Shown here in pieces: positions 51,966 to 64,000 of a stretch of DNA of 64,000 bases. The position numbers and the translations under genes are program-made. This DNA is from Ceratotherium simum simum (lineage: Eukaryota > Chordata > Mammalia > Perissodactyla > Rhinocerotidae). The notes beneath the pieces were generated by a model. It did not search any database and had not been told where the DNA came from. It saw nothing but the letters and a program-made list of their open reading frames with translations. The DNA is taken from assembly GCF_000283155.1 (NCBI RefSeq), contig NW_004454260.1, forward strand, positions 3,946,748-4,010,747, in the 5' to 3' direction. Within the stretch, counting starts at the first letter, position 1; the number at the start of each line of letters is the position of its first letter.

Positions 51966-54900
51966 TGACCATGAGGCCAGGTGAGTGGAGTCTGTGGATT
52001 GATTCCTGTGGTAATTTCTAAGTTGGGCAGGCGTTCTGGCCTTTGCTCCCGGAGCCTTCTTGATTAAAAGTGCTTGCAATATTTAAATGTGGAAAATAAA
52101 TAGGAACCGTGCCTTACAGAAAGGTAATTTCACTCCTTCATAGTTTTCTTCTGTGGTTTTTGGAAACTAGTCTTATTGCATTATGGATGCAGCACATTTT
52201 CTCTTTATTATTATGAAATCCTACAAGGTAAGAAGGGTGAGATTTATGTTCTCGTTTGACACAAGGGGGTGGCTCGCCCCAGGGCACACAGTGAGTGAGT
52301 CACTGGGGGAGCAGGGACCAAATCCAGTGCCCTTCCCATCAGGCCACCACTCCCATGTGTCACAGTGCCTCGGGGTGGACGTTAGCATCAGAGGGGTCAC
52401 CGGCAAGGTGGCTTTCAAAGGAATATAGGAGGGACTCCTCTGCTGAGAGCTTGGCTGCACAGGTGATGGATGGTGGCACCACACAGCTCCAAGGATCTCT
52501 GTTAGCAGAGATGTCTCCGTTGGTGGTGGCAGTTAGTCCATTCAGCGGAGGAGCAGTGCAGGCCACAGATGAGGAAAAGGCAGAGGAGGGTCTCTGTGCT
52601 GTATGTAGGCATGCCCCTTGTGGACAAAATTTCCCAGGATTGCTGTCACACCCTGGCTAGGCTGCGATCTGTTCCTACAGAGAGATCAGCTGGGTTAGTC
52701 TAGCTCAGGCTGAATCTCGGGGGGCATCTGACCTGGGGGCTGTGTGTTCTTCATTGCCTCGGGCAGCCCTGTCTCTCGGTGCGGCAAAGCCGTGTTTCTT
52801 CCCACTGAGCACCTCTTAGGGTGAGAAAGGAAATGTGCCACGTGAATGTGGAGATGTGAGAGGACCAAGTCCCTCAAGCTTCTGTGTGATGGGAAAGTAA
52901 CTGATTTTCATTGAAATCATGTGTTCTCTGAAATTCTTTCGGAGGGCTGATTCTGTGTCTAAGCTTCCGGAAGTGGCAAAATCTATTTTCTCCAGCCCCA
53001 TCCTGCGCCCCCCTCCAGTTAACCTCTGGCAGCTGATGTAATGATCTTTTCCAGAAAGTTTCAGCTTGGGTTCCTTCAGGTTGGACAAGGTTCATTCCTC
53101 ACCCATGTGTTAGCCTGGTTTCACTTGTACAGCAATAATAGAGTTCCCTCTTCCACCAGTGAAATATACAACGGAGACGCTGCATATCTGTTTATGTACT
53201 GTATGTCTAGATATGTGCTTTATACATAAACACGGGAAGAGTTTTTCAGTCCCCAAGAACCAATTTTTTTCTATTTTGAGGCCATGACATCCCCACTGAG
53301 ACAGAAAAACTTCTTGTTTCCTTTCCGTAGGAGTTCTAAGCTTCTTATAGGGTTTGAGGGGGAAATGGGATACAGGATTTATTTTCTTTCAACCAATCAG
53401 AATAAAAGTTCCTTTGATTTTAAATAAAGTGCTGCTTTATATTTGAAATCAAATGTGATTAATGTTTCGACTTCAAACTCATAAAGACCTTATTTGCTTG
53501 TGAGGAATTCTTTTCATTTCACAGTTTTAAAGTTTTATCCTTTTATTATCATTCCTGCAGGGAGGCAGGGAGGCCAGAGGGATGGCACAGGTAAGCCAGT
53601 TTCTCAGACCCTCAGAATTAGTGGTCAAGCCAGAAATGGAACTCAGATTGCTGTGTCCACAGCTCGAGCCTCTGAATTATCCTGCAACCTTTGACATTTA
53701 CTTCTAAATACACCTTAGACCTTTCCTAGAGCACCTAAGTCTGATATTTTAGGGTTCAGTATTTATGACTATTTAGTCCAGAGCGACACAGCAGTTGTCT
53801 TTGAGATGAACGGCTCTCCATCCAGAAAAAAAAGTATTGATTATGTGCTTCCCAGGATGAGCCATTTCTGAGCACTTGCCTCCTGCAGAGACCGAGTCTC
53901 CGTGTGAGTGGAGGAGTCAGAAGCACTGAAACAGCGTCGGACACTCGGAAGTGATTCGCCGGATCCTGTGCCCCCTACTTGCCCGAGATCACACAGCCAG
54001 CTGACAGCAGAGCTCAGGCCCAAACCAGCATTTCCTTGCTCTAGTGCAACAGAAATAGATTTGCTTAGGATCTAGATGAGAGCTGAAATATAAAGGAAAT
54101 GACCTGACAGAAAGTCCAAAGGAGAACATCAAACTGCAGACGTTAAATATAATGGAGATAGAAGGTGTAGGTGCTGAGAAGGTGTGAAATAAAAAGTCTT
54201 GATAGGAGATGGGTAAATTAGGAAAGCCTTCCTGCCTAGGGTTCATTTGGGCTCAGTCTTGAAGATATGATGCCTATATATTAGTAACTTCCTGATGGTC
54301 CTCCCTGGAATGCACCAGAACCAAAGGTAAAGGGAGAACCCAGATCCGGGTGTGGCTGTGATGGCAGGTCCTCAGGCAAACACAGGACAGCCTTTTCCAG
54401 CAGCCCTGCAAGCACGACCTCGGTGGTCAGCGTGCCAGCTCTTACTTCTGCTTATTGCCACTGTCATTTGATAACATTTTGCCTGCAGGCAAAAGCAAGA
54501 AACCAAATTTATGATTTTTTTTTTTTTTTGTATTCCGGCTACTTGTTTTTTTACTTTTGAGTACAGACCACTAGTAATAAGTAATAAGTGAAATTACGAG
54601 ATGTTATACTAATATTTAATTTTTTGAGGTTTAAACCTGAGATGAAACTTGCTGATGCTTTAATGTCGAGACAGCTCTCTGAGAAAGGAATGACTCCAAT
54701 TTCCATCATTATTAACTTCAGACAGTCCCTCTCCTGGTTCAAGCCTGGCCAGTTCTCGCTGCGGCCACTGCAGGAGCCTCTTCTCACTTCTGTCTTCAGC
54801 CTCCTTCATTGCCCTGTACTCCTGCCTTTCCTTCACTCTCTGCAGAGATGCACTTCTAAAACACAGGTTAATTCCATTAAAAAAAAACCTTTTACGGCAT

Positions 54901-55589
54901 AAAGTCAGTGGTGTGCTGATAAATGCTTAACAACCCACTCTCTGAAAGGGAAACAATAAGCCCAGATTCACAGTGTTTGCCGTGTTCCGTGGTGTCAGTG
55001 CTCCCGCCGTGGCCAATTTCGGGCTGCCGTGTGACGTCACAGGACACGGAGTTGGCAGGGACTCGCACGTTCTGGTGAGCTGGTCCCAGCCAGCTCCCAC
55101 ACAGCACTGCGGCCCTGGTCTCTCGTTGGGGTTACCTGCCTGCCACAGACTGGCCCACACTGATTACAGAAGAAACATTGGCAAACCCCAGCACCTGGCA
55201 CGTGGCACCAGCTCAGCAGACACCCAGGCCAGGCAGGAAGCACACCCGCCCAGCATCTCCCCGTGCTGTCCCTCCACCTCTGGGCCTTCTGCTCACCATT
55301 TCTACTGCCCAACACCTCAGTCTGCTGTGGGGTCCCGCCCTTCATTTAAATTGGGTGACTTTGTGCCACTCGGTGCAGCCAAGGAAGGGCGTGCTGGCTC
55401 CTGTCCTCACCCCTCTCTGATTATACCTTTACCTCTCTACCCCTTCCAAAAAGTATGTTACCACTGACCTGCATTTCACTTTAAACTTGTAAAAATTGCT
55501 GACTGGGCATAGCCCATCCTTTTAGTCTGTTTTTATTTATTCCAGAAGCAGACACTCGCTGAGTACCAAAAGCAATATTAACAGATGCC

Positions 55590-55765
55590 GTCTATGCAGC
55601 CTTTCATAAGCCAGCTCTGTGCCCGCATTGTTTCCTGTGATACTCAGTGAGGTAGAGAGGCATTAATGCTCATTTCCCAGAGGAGAAACTTGAAGCTCAG
55701 CGGCATAAGTCACCTGCCAGACTCCCACAGCTGCTGAGTGGCAGGGTCAGGAACTCAAGTGCCAC
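55590..55765 (+). mobile_element. MIR SINE
   Basis: GATACTCAGTGAGGTAGAGA, CATTTCCCAGAGGAGAAACT and CTGAGTGGCAGGGTCAGGAA match MIR. Confidence 0.75.
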
Positions 55766-57259
55766 CTCGTGTGACGGAGATGGGGCTGAGGATGCCGAGG
55801 ACAGGGGACACGTCCTCTGGCCTCACAGTGCTGCCAGGAGGGCATAGAGTCTAGTGTTAGGTTACAGATTCCTAGAACAGATGGAACCTAGACAACTCAT
55901 TGTACAGCACAACACCCTTCAGAAGACACTTCATTTTTTTAATGCAGTTACCAATAAAAGGAGACTTACAGAAAAATGTGGGTTAGCACCAATCTTGGAG
56001 GAGGTGGCATTTGAGTCCATTCCTAAACCAATTCTTTGAAAGCTCTGGCTCTAAAATACTTTATTTCTCAAGAAATGGAAACTGTCACAGCAATCCCAGT
56101 GTTGGCTGGGCTGGCCACAACTGGCTGAGTGATCTTGGGTAAGTCCTCTACCGCCATATCACGAGCACGCGCATACCGTGTGCAGCCCCCCAGAACCCTG
56201 TGTGGTGTGGTCACCAAACCCTCAGGGCCCAAGTAATAAGGAACATACAGTGTGGGGCCAAGGGGCACCCATCCCAGTCACAGAAGCCCTGGAGCTCAGG
56301 TGTCTGTGCTCACGGACAGGACGGGCTGCCTGACTGGCATGGCTCAGTGCGTGACGAAAATGCAGGGCCCGTGTTCAGAAGTTGTTCAGGATTTCGAGAT
56401 GGCAGCAGCCGAGCACTAAACCAGGCACGAAGTCTTCCAAGCGCGGGGCTGGGGCCTGCACGGGTCGCATACCGCTGGCGTTTCTGGTGAACGTGAGGCT
56501 CGTCAAACACAAGCTCGGTTCTTGGGAGCCTCTCTTGATTTAGAGGAAATACTCGGCCTGAGTGTTTGTTACTGATTTTATTTTAGGGCCCAGATTGGTT
56601 CACCGGCAGCTGTCCGAGTCAGCACCCTTAACCCAAACAGGCGCTGCCCGCCTCCTGGCTCCCCGGCAGCTGCGGGGCGGCCGCCTTCCCACGGCTTTGG
56701 GGACAGGCGCGGATTTGTGCTTTGTGTTTTGTCCTCACCCCCTCATGTGAATCGTCCACAGAGCTGCAGTTCTGGAAACTTCCTGTGGCAGAGCAGGCTT
56801 GACTCTGTCCTTTTGTGGTGTTTTCCTGCTCTGCAGTGCTCTGCTGAGATCTGAAGTGGGCGGAGAAAGGGAGCTGCGGAGAGTAGAGAGGAGGCCAGCC
56901 TTTGAAAGACGTTTGTAAAAGTGAGGACAGCGCTTGAAAACAGATGGGCGAGATTCAGGACAGAAGGAGGAGGTGTTTTTCTTTTCAAGTGTAGTCTTGA
57001 TCTTAGGTTCTTCCTCCTTGGCCATGGTGGACGTCGGTGTGTCTCTTTTCCATACTTGGACAGAGCAGTGGGGCTCCTTAGGCCTGGGGCCAAGTTCTGA
57101 GAAGTCAGGCCTCCGTGTCAGAGCCCAGGAGCCTCCCCAGTCTGAGCTTCGCCACTGGAGTTCCTAGGCCTCCGCGGAACCACTCAATGAGAAAAATTCC
57201 CTACTTGAACCACGTCTGTTTCCACTGGCTTGGTGCTGCCTCTGCCCTAGGTCTGCTCC

Positions 57260-57740
57260 CCATTCCTTCATTGGAGAAACATTTATTGAGTGCCTGCTGT
57301 GTGCTGGACAGTGATCCGGGTGCCGGAGGTACAGCCGTGAACCAGACAAGATCTGAGCTTGTGTTCACCAGGAGTGGGGGCAAAGTCAGAGAAACAAATG
57401 CTTCCGCAGGATGATCTCGGGGAGCCTGGTTTATAGAGAAAGTAAACCAGGTGACTATAGAGAATGACATGATGGGGAGACTGATGCTGGCTGGGAGGGT
57501 CATGATGACCACTCTGAGCAAGAACCCAGTGGTGACCCAGGCAGGGGACTGCAGGTGTCCAGCCTTGGAGCCCTGTGAACCTGGTGCTTTTGAGGGGCAG
57601 AATATAAGGGGGACATGAGATGGGTGAGGCAGGCAGGCACCAGGTCACGCAGGGCCTCTGCAGGCTAGAAGTTTCCTTGCAGATTTTATCCTAATTGCAT
57701 TAGGGAGAATGCAGTTAAAACCACTGCAGAGTTTTACTTG
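57260..57740 (-). mobile_element. L2-like remnant
   Basis: CATTTATTGAGTGCCTGCTG, GTACAGCCGTGAACCAGACA, CACCAGGTCACGCAGGGCCT and GATTTTATCCTAATTGCATT fit the reverse L2 pattern. Confidence 0.65.
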
Positions 57741-59587
57741 GGAACGTGCTGTGGTCTGCTGTGCGCTGGAGAGCATTCACTCCCAGCTGGGCTGCCTGTG
57801 GAGGGCCCACTCCAGTCGGCGAGCCTCTGACGACTGCACTCCATCTTGCCCAGATATTACATGCTGTGGGCCCGACCAAGTCAGTTCCCACCAGCGGCTG
57901 AATTTCTATGAGCTCTTCAGATAGTGGCTTTTCATGGCTTGCCAGCTTTAAAGCCGACACTAATAAGGGTTTATCTAGCACGTTCCCCAGTTCACAAATC
58001 AGTTTGTCTGTCACACTGGCTCCACGTGAGGGTCATTCTTCACCTCGTTCAACCTCCCAGGCACTGGCTCCACTCACCCCGGGTCCTGGGATGGCTATCT
58101 CCTGCAGTCCCTCTTCCTTCCCAAACCCTGGCCCATGGTTTGTCCTGTTTGGAGCTTTCTCTTTTAGATTCCATGTAGACCTCAGCCAGATATTTGAAGT
58201 TTGGATACTGGCATCTCTCTTTGACTCCATTTTCATCCAGAAGCTCAGAGGCCTTGTCGTGTCCTGGCTGGCAGAAAGGGTATACACCGTTAGCTGCACA
58301 CTAACAGTGAACCTGGTAGGACTGGGATGCAGAAACCATTTTTAAAAAATGACTCAGTGGAGGTTTTTCCAGACTTGCCTGCCCTGCAAAATCTCTCCAG
58401 TTGCTACTAATGAAATTGCCTTGTCACTTGGGAGATGTATAACAGGGCTTTGTTCTGAAGAATTGAGAGCATCTGCTGGGGCCAGCGCTAATTGACACAA
58501 CCTCTCTTGGTCCTTACTTTTCTGTGCCGGTCCTGACATGGCAAACAGGAGTGCAGCGACATCTGCGTGTAGGTCATAATGAAAATGAGATGGCCTCACA
58601 GGTTACAGAGTAAATGAAATTTAAGTTCATCATCCCTCCTGCCAGCCATTTGTGGAGTATCCTCTGGCCTGTGGTGTGGATAAAGTGCAACTTCAGGAAG
58701 AGGGAATAGCAGTAATAGGATGAACGTTCGGATGTCGGAGCTGGGAGAGACCTTAGGGGCGAGTTACTCAACCTCCTCATTTATAGGAAAGGGGATAGAG
58801 GCTGGAAGAAGTGAGGGACCTGCCTGAGGCAAAAAAGCCACCCCGTGTCTGGGGGGCCAGGACACTGGTGCTCCTCCCCAGCGCACCCTGCTTCTGATGA
58901 GCCGACAGGAGTCCTAGAGGGAACATGCAGAAATCCCAGTGGATGGGGGCCTGCTGCAGCCTCCGGCCCCTTCCCCTGGGAGGGGACTTCCTTTCCTCTA
59001 AGCACCTATGTTAACTACAAGAAAGAATCACGAAAAATAACTAGTAGGTTCTCAAAACCATTCCCAGCATTACCTCAGCCAAAAATATATACACAATTTT
59101 TTTTTTTTTAAGTCTTGCTGCTTCAGCAGATACGTTGGAAATTTGCTTGCAAGTGAGAGACGGAGCAGGGCCAGGGCGGGCCCCTCGCAGCCAGGCAGCC
59201 TGGCACTGCTGAGCTGCTCTGTGGAGCAGTTTGGTTCTAAAATCGTTGAAAGAGGAATGGACAGAGTCTTGCTTTCGAGTCTGGACTCTTTGTGCCTCTT
59301 TGCTCGGTGAGCGAGTCAGCAGGGCCGGAGCAACACACTCAAGTCTCGGGCTTTCTTTTTGTTCCCTGAGGGAGTCCTGTTTGTGTGCTGTTCCCCGGGC
59401 GGCTGAATTTTGAGTTGTTCTCGATCCCATTTCTCAACTTCCTGAGCCCTTAGCTGGCTCCCTGCCCGGCCCTGTGAGGCGAGGCCTCCATCTCTCGCTG
59501 GCACTGGTGTTGGGCCGGACACGTAGGTGGCTTTTCCATGGCGCTGTGCAAAAACTTGCTCTCCCGGTTTGTTTTTGAGAGAGTATG

Positions 59588-59622
59588 TGAGTGTGTGTGT
59601 ATGAGAGTGTGTGTGTGTGTGT
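59588..59622 (+). repeat. (GT)n microsatellite, interrupted
   Basis: Two GT runs separated by ATGAGA, about 250 bp before the 59872 exon. Confidence 0.93.
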
Positions 59623-59871
59623 TCATGCCTACACCCTAGAAACATTCCAGCCAAAAATCACAAGGCGCCGTTTTGGGACTGGTGAGCTTACTGTACTCCT
59701 GACTGTCTGAGAGGACGCAGATCCATCGCGGTTCCCACAGGGCTGTGGCCGCCTCCCCACCAGGGGCCGGGCGGGCTCCCCGTTGCACGGTGCTCACACG
59801 AGTTTATGAATACTCTCGTTTATTTCTCTCCCTCTGTCCTGCCCCCTTACATGATGGTGCTCTCCCTGCAG

Positions 59872-59953
59872 GTCATCAAGAAGGAAACTGGATTTTGGAG
59901 AGACTTTGGGTTTGGGATGACGTGCCAGTACCGGTCCGACTTCATCAACATCG
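59872..59953 (+). CDS. CSGALNACT1: CSGALNACT1 internal coding exon (82 bp)
   Basis: This exon has 27 codons starting [20 protein letters not shown] and ending SDFINI, plus the first base of a Gly codon (about residues 410-437). This acceptor-side region of the transferase domain immediately precedes the GWGGED motif. The acceptor follows CTCCCTGCAG ending at 59871; the donor GTGAGC starts at 59954. Phase in is 0 and phase out is 1, matching the final exon, which begins GT of GGT. Read-through into the intron soon stops, so the exon end is well defined. Confidence 0.95.
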
Positions 59954-60460
59954 GTGAGCGAGCCCGGCTGCAGCAAGCCTGCACCTCTGCTGCCACCCAG
60001 AGGCCGCCGGCCTGCGTGGGCCTGACGGCGTCGCTCAGGTTCCCAGGAGCCGGTGGCAAAGGAGGTGCCATTTCCTAAGAAAAGGCCGTTTCTCCTGTCG
60101 TGGACTCAGGGGCTGGACCAAGAGGGGCTGGAGGTCTGCGGTCCTTTACCCCTGTCGTCTCCCCGGCACCTCTCAGTCACCCCCAGTAGGGCACAGGCGC
60201 GCAGTCCGAGGGGGAAGGCAAATGGTTACATGAGGCAGCTCTGAAGCAAGTCCCCAGGTCCCCCTCCAGCCGGGTTCCAGCTCCTGCACCCTGTCATGTG
60301 GCACGTCCTGGGCCTCCCCAGTGAGAGGAGCCGTGAGAAAAACAAGGGCAACGTGGAGAACTTTGTCATATCACATGCCAGAAAAGATCCGCATCTCTCT
60401 GCTGAACTTCAAAAATTCTAGATGTCACTTCAAGCCCTAAGTGTGCAGTCACTGTCAACA

Positions 60461-60513
60461 TGCACATACACGTGCATATGCATACACATGCACATGTCAC
60501 ACACACACACACG
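60461..60513 (+). repeat. CA-rich microsatellite
   Basis: CACATA/CATACA units ending in an uninterrupted CA run. Confidence 0.92.
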
Positions 60514-61539
60514 CCCGCAGGTCCCCAGAGCAGAGAGGGGAAAGGCCCTGAGGTTGCAGATGAGGAGACCAAGTCTCTTAGAGGCAAAGGGACCTCACAG
60601 CAAGTGAGGGACATAGGATGAGGGGAGAGGGTCTCCCGCCCCCTTGGAAATACCACCCCCATCCTGGTACTTACTCATGGGCCTGTGAAGGGAGTATGAC
60701 TGTGACTTATACATGACTAGGGTATGAATGAACAGGCCCCAAACGTTGGTCTTGGGCTCAGGGTGGACCCCAAGCCGGGATGGAGTCAGGGAGGCCCTGC
60801 CCTCACACATCGTGGAGATTCCCATCCCTACGGCCTCCCTGCGGCCCCCAGGGCCTACTTATCTTGCTCTCTCCCCGTCTCCTCCCCTCGGGACCAAGGC
60901 CTAAAGCTTCTCCTTTTAAGGTCAGTGAGTCGGTCCGAGTAGCTCCAAGTTTCTTTTGTCCAGAGGTGAGGTGGGCTATAGGACTCTAGAACCCTCACAG
61001 AAATCACCAGGTTAAAAACCAGAAACCACCAACCAACCAGCTTGAAGTGAAAGCCCGCAAGCAGCCGCAGAGCACCCAGGCCGTCGTGCTCCAGGTGGTG
61101 GGTGCGCTCAGACACCCAGCACTAACCACTTGGATGTCTCCAAGAAAGAGTCTTAAATGAGTCTGTGCAAATCAAATTTCCAAAAATGACACATTTTTTA
61201 AATTTTCTAAAGGAAAGTTCCATTTCAAAAACTCTTGTTTCCTTGCTCTTTGTACAAGGAAGATAATTTTGTGATAATGTATGTTTATCAAATTTGGATT
61301 TACAACATATAGGATTTCCTAAAGATGGAGCATAGTGCTAACTGAAAAACATGGGAGTGGCAGGCTGGGTAATTGCCATGACCTTGGAATCTTGGGGTCA
61401 CATCCAGACCCCAGTCATTCTTTGCCGTCTTGATGTATCTGCAAGTGTCTGACTTGCACACCTTTATTTAATAAGTTGTAATGATACCGATAAGTATCAT
61501 TATAAGATAATTATTAGATATTATAAGATAATGATAAGT

Positions 61540-61690
61540 CAATTACAGCTAACTGAGGACTGCCCCTCACATCACTATCTCATTTGGTTATGACACCGAC
61601 TTCATTTTGGGATAAAGAAACCAAAACTCAGGAGAGGTGAGGTGGCAGCTGATACGAGAACGAAGACTCAAATTCCAGACCCTGACTCAG
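61540..61690 (+). mobile_element. MIR fragment
   Basis: ATCTCATTTGGTTATGAC, AAGAAACCAAAACTCAGGAG and CTCAAATTCCAGACCCTGAC follow the MIR pattern with divergence. Confidence 0.6.
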
Positions 61691-62508
61691 AATCATACAC
61701 CTTTCTTTGCCTGGGGCCATCAGCCACTCGTATACTGGCCAGGGGTGGGAGGTTGTGAGTTTCCCTGTGTGTGAGCCCCCCTCTCCAGCCCCAGGGATGG
61801 TCTGGATCAGGCAGGGCAGCCGGGGGCTGCATGATGACGCCAAGCGTCCCATCACTGTTTCTTGTAAGGGTCGAGTAAACCCCCCTGGGGAGAGAAGGGC
61901 ACAGTGAGAGAAAGAGGCCACTGCTTCTTTGGTTCTCTTTGAGACTTGGTGGGCTTTAGGTTAAGAAAAGACGTGGGGCAAGTTTGCAAAGGTGAGACTT
62001 CAGGGGCCCATCACTCCGTGAAGGAGTCCGTGAAAGGAGAACTTCAGGACTGACTGTGAGGCCAACCCCTGGAAACTGACTGATCTCTCCAGCCTGTGGG
62101 GGGACACAGCTTGGGGGGCCACTTTAGTCTCTGAAAGGAAGAGTGCTTTTGGGCGACGTGATTTTTTCACCCTGAGACCCTGTTTCATCTTTCACACTGC
62201 AGGCCCCTGGTTTAGTCTCTGCGGTGGCAGGACGAGGCCACAGTCAAACAGAAATACAAGAATTTTCATCCACAGGTCTCGAGTTGACAAGTGGGGGCTG
62301 CTGCAGCTCCCCATCTGAGGCGAGGGCTGCTCCTAGCGCTGCTGGGAGCTCTTGCGAGCAGGCGAAGGCGGGGCGGTCTGTTTGCAGTCTTATCTCAAGG
62401 AGTGGGTGCTGGCTGCCAGGAAGGCGCTCTCTGTTGGGGATTTCTGAGTTCTCTGACACAGGTGGACACATGCATAATTTGAAGGGTGGTGAAACTCATG
62501 TCCCCTAA

Positions 62509-62907
<399 letters not shown>

Positions 62908-64000
62908 ACTCCCGGGACAGACTTGGGGAGAGGTTTTATTTTTTTTCCTTTTGCAATTACTGAACAAGTGGCTGCAACAAGGAAAAGATTTCCATAAAGG
63001 GCAAAAAAAAGAATTAGACTGATAGTAAAAGAGACAAGCGGGGAGAGCCTCCGATTTCTCTCTGCCTATTTGGCTTAATGCAACAGGAGTAAAAATCTGC
63101 CACTTTGCCTGCAGAAGTAGCCCAGATGCCCCATGCAGTGTCTGACAAAGGTAGAAGGACTGTGAGATGATGAGCCTAATGGCCTGGGGGTTTTGACTGT
63201 GTTTACAGCAAAGTGCGATCTGTCGTTTTCTGTGCTCATTGAAATGAGCATTAAGACCAGTCTTGTAAGAAGTTGATTAGAATGAAAGGTGAGCACATTT
63301 CCCCCACATGGATGATGATTGCAGTGGGGCCTAGTGGGTAGGAATGCTGAAGTAAGTATCAGAAGGCAGGCGAGGAGACTGTGACGTTTGAAGATACGCT
63401 CCTCGCCACCCTTGAGTAGATTAAGCAAAAGCAAATGGACTGAAAAAGAAAAGAAACCATAACGACTGTGTTGTTTCCCCCCAAGATTAACCAAAAATAA
63501 TCTGCTCATCTTTTTGGTTGTAGTTGTAACTATCTCCATTTGTTAATTTTATTTAAAAATGCACTTTTTTTTTGGCTTGTGAGTTATATTCTGCTTATTT
63601 AATTACCAATTTGCAAGCCTTACTAAGAGAGCACAAATTAGCCTACATTTTTATATTATTTAAGAAGATACTTTTAGATGCATTATGAGATCTTTCAGTT
63701 CAGAGTATCAGATTGATACCCGGATGCAAGGACGTGCCAGTGCTGTCCTGTCAGCGCTGCCGGCCCCACCTGCAGTCGTATGGAAGGCGTAGCATGGGGC
63801 TGCTGACAGGTCAAGACACAGAGACTGCACCTGAAGAGGAGCAGCTGAACACTGGAGGGAACGAAAATAAGCTTTTTACCTTCACAGAAAAGAAAACTCT
63901 TCAGACTAGAACCGTGATTTATTCACAAGTTAAAAAGACACATTTTCTTCTCGGGAGAACTGGAGAACATTTTCTTACCTGTTTAAATAAACCAAAGTAT
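62908..64000 (+). other. CSGALNACT1: CSGALNACT1 3' untranslated region (to or near its end)
   Basis: Sequence after the stop codon has no further splice-compatible coding continuation and becomes AT-rich, with long T and A runs (for example 63541-63575 and 63648-63665). The poly(A) hexamer at 63986 indicates that transcripts end at about 64000-64020, at or just past the window edge, giving a 3'UTR of about 1.1 kb. No recognisable SINE or L1 insertion interrupts it. A 154-residue open frame on the opposite strand (63075-63539) has no recognisable domain and I regard it as chance. Confidence 0.85.
63986..63991 (+). promoter_or_regulatory. CSGALNACT1: Polyadenylation signal AATAAA
   Basis: A canonical AATAAA hexamer lies 1,079 bases after the stop codon and 9 bases before the window end. 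It is the only canonical hexamer I noticed in the 3'UTR. The cleavage site and downstream GU-rich element would lie just outside the window. Confidence 0.8.

Noticed and set aside
59700..60250. GC-rich stretch considered as a CpG island promoter
   Set aside because: It surrounds a coding exon, CpG is only moderately frequent by eye, and no initiation context is visible.

Overview
This is vertebrate nuclear DNA from a mammal, almost certainly a perissodactyl and most likely a horse or other Equus. The evidence is four copies of the equid tRNA-derived SINE (ERE), together with L1, L2, MIR and hAT-Charlie (MER5A, MER20) remnants. The genes are split by canonical GT-AG introns and there are no compact prokaryote-like reading frames.

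The window holds the 3' half of one gene on the + strand, CSGALNACT1 (chondroitin sulfate N-acetylgalactosaminyltransferase 1, a Golgi type II membrane enzyme). Six coding exons are present at 17488-17704, 29130-29231, 50690-50868, 51808-51902, 59872-59953 and 62618-62907. They join in frame through compatible intron phases and encode about 320 residues, corresponding to residues ~212-532 if the protein has the usual 532 residues. This covers the glycosyltransferase domain: the DVD metal motif is in the 50690 exon, and the GWGGED motif and metal-binding His (HLWH) are in the last exon. The stop codon is followed by a ~1.1 kb 3'UTR with a poly(A) signal at 63986. The start codon, membrane anchor and stem exons lie upstream of the window.

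Layout: 1-17487 is upstream intron with MIR, L2, L1 and one ERE. 17705-29129 is an 11.4 kb intron. 29232-50689 is a 21.5 kb intron whose middle (about 34-46 kb) is a pile of L1 elements, including one apparently full-length but decayed antisense L1 (about 39.47-46.27 kb) interrupted by two ERE SINEs. 50869-51807 is a short 939-bp intron, followed by 7.97 kb and 2.66 kb introns.

The most notable observation is a 31-bp direct tandem duplication at 50845-50915. It copies the last bases of the DVD exon together with its splice donor, giving two identical donors 31 bp apart. Use of the second would shift the frame and reach a stop codon in the next exon. Also notable are inverted L1 reverse-transcriptase arms within one intron, an antisense L1 5' end pointing towards the catalytic exons, and a perfect 28-bp palindrome. 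I see no other protein-coding gene, RNA gene, CRISPR array or unknown gene system. The many other open frames are short and explained by repeats or chance.
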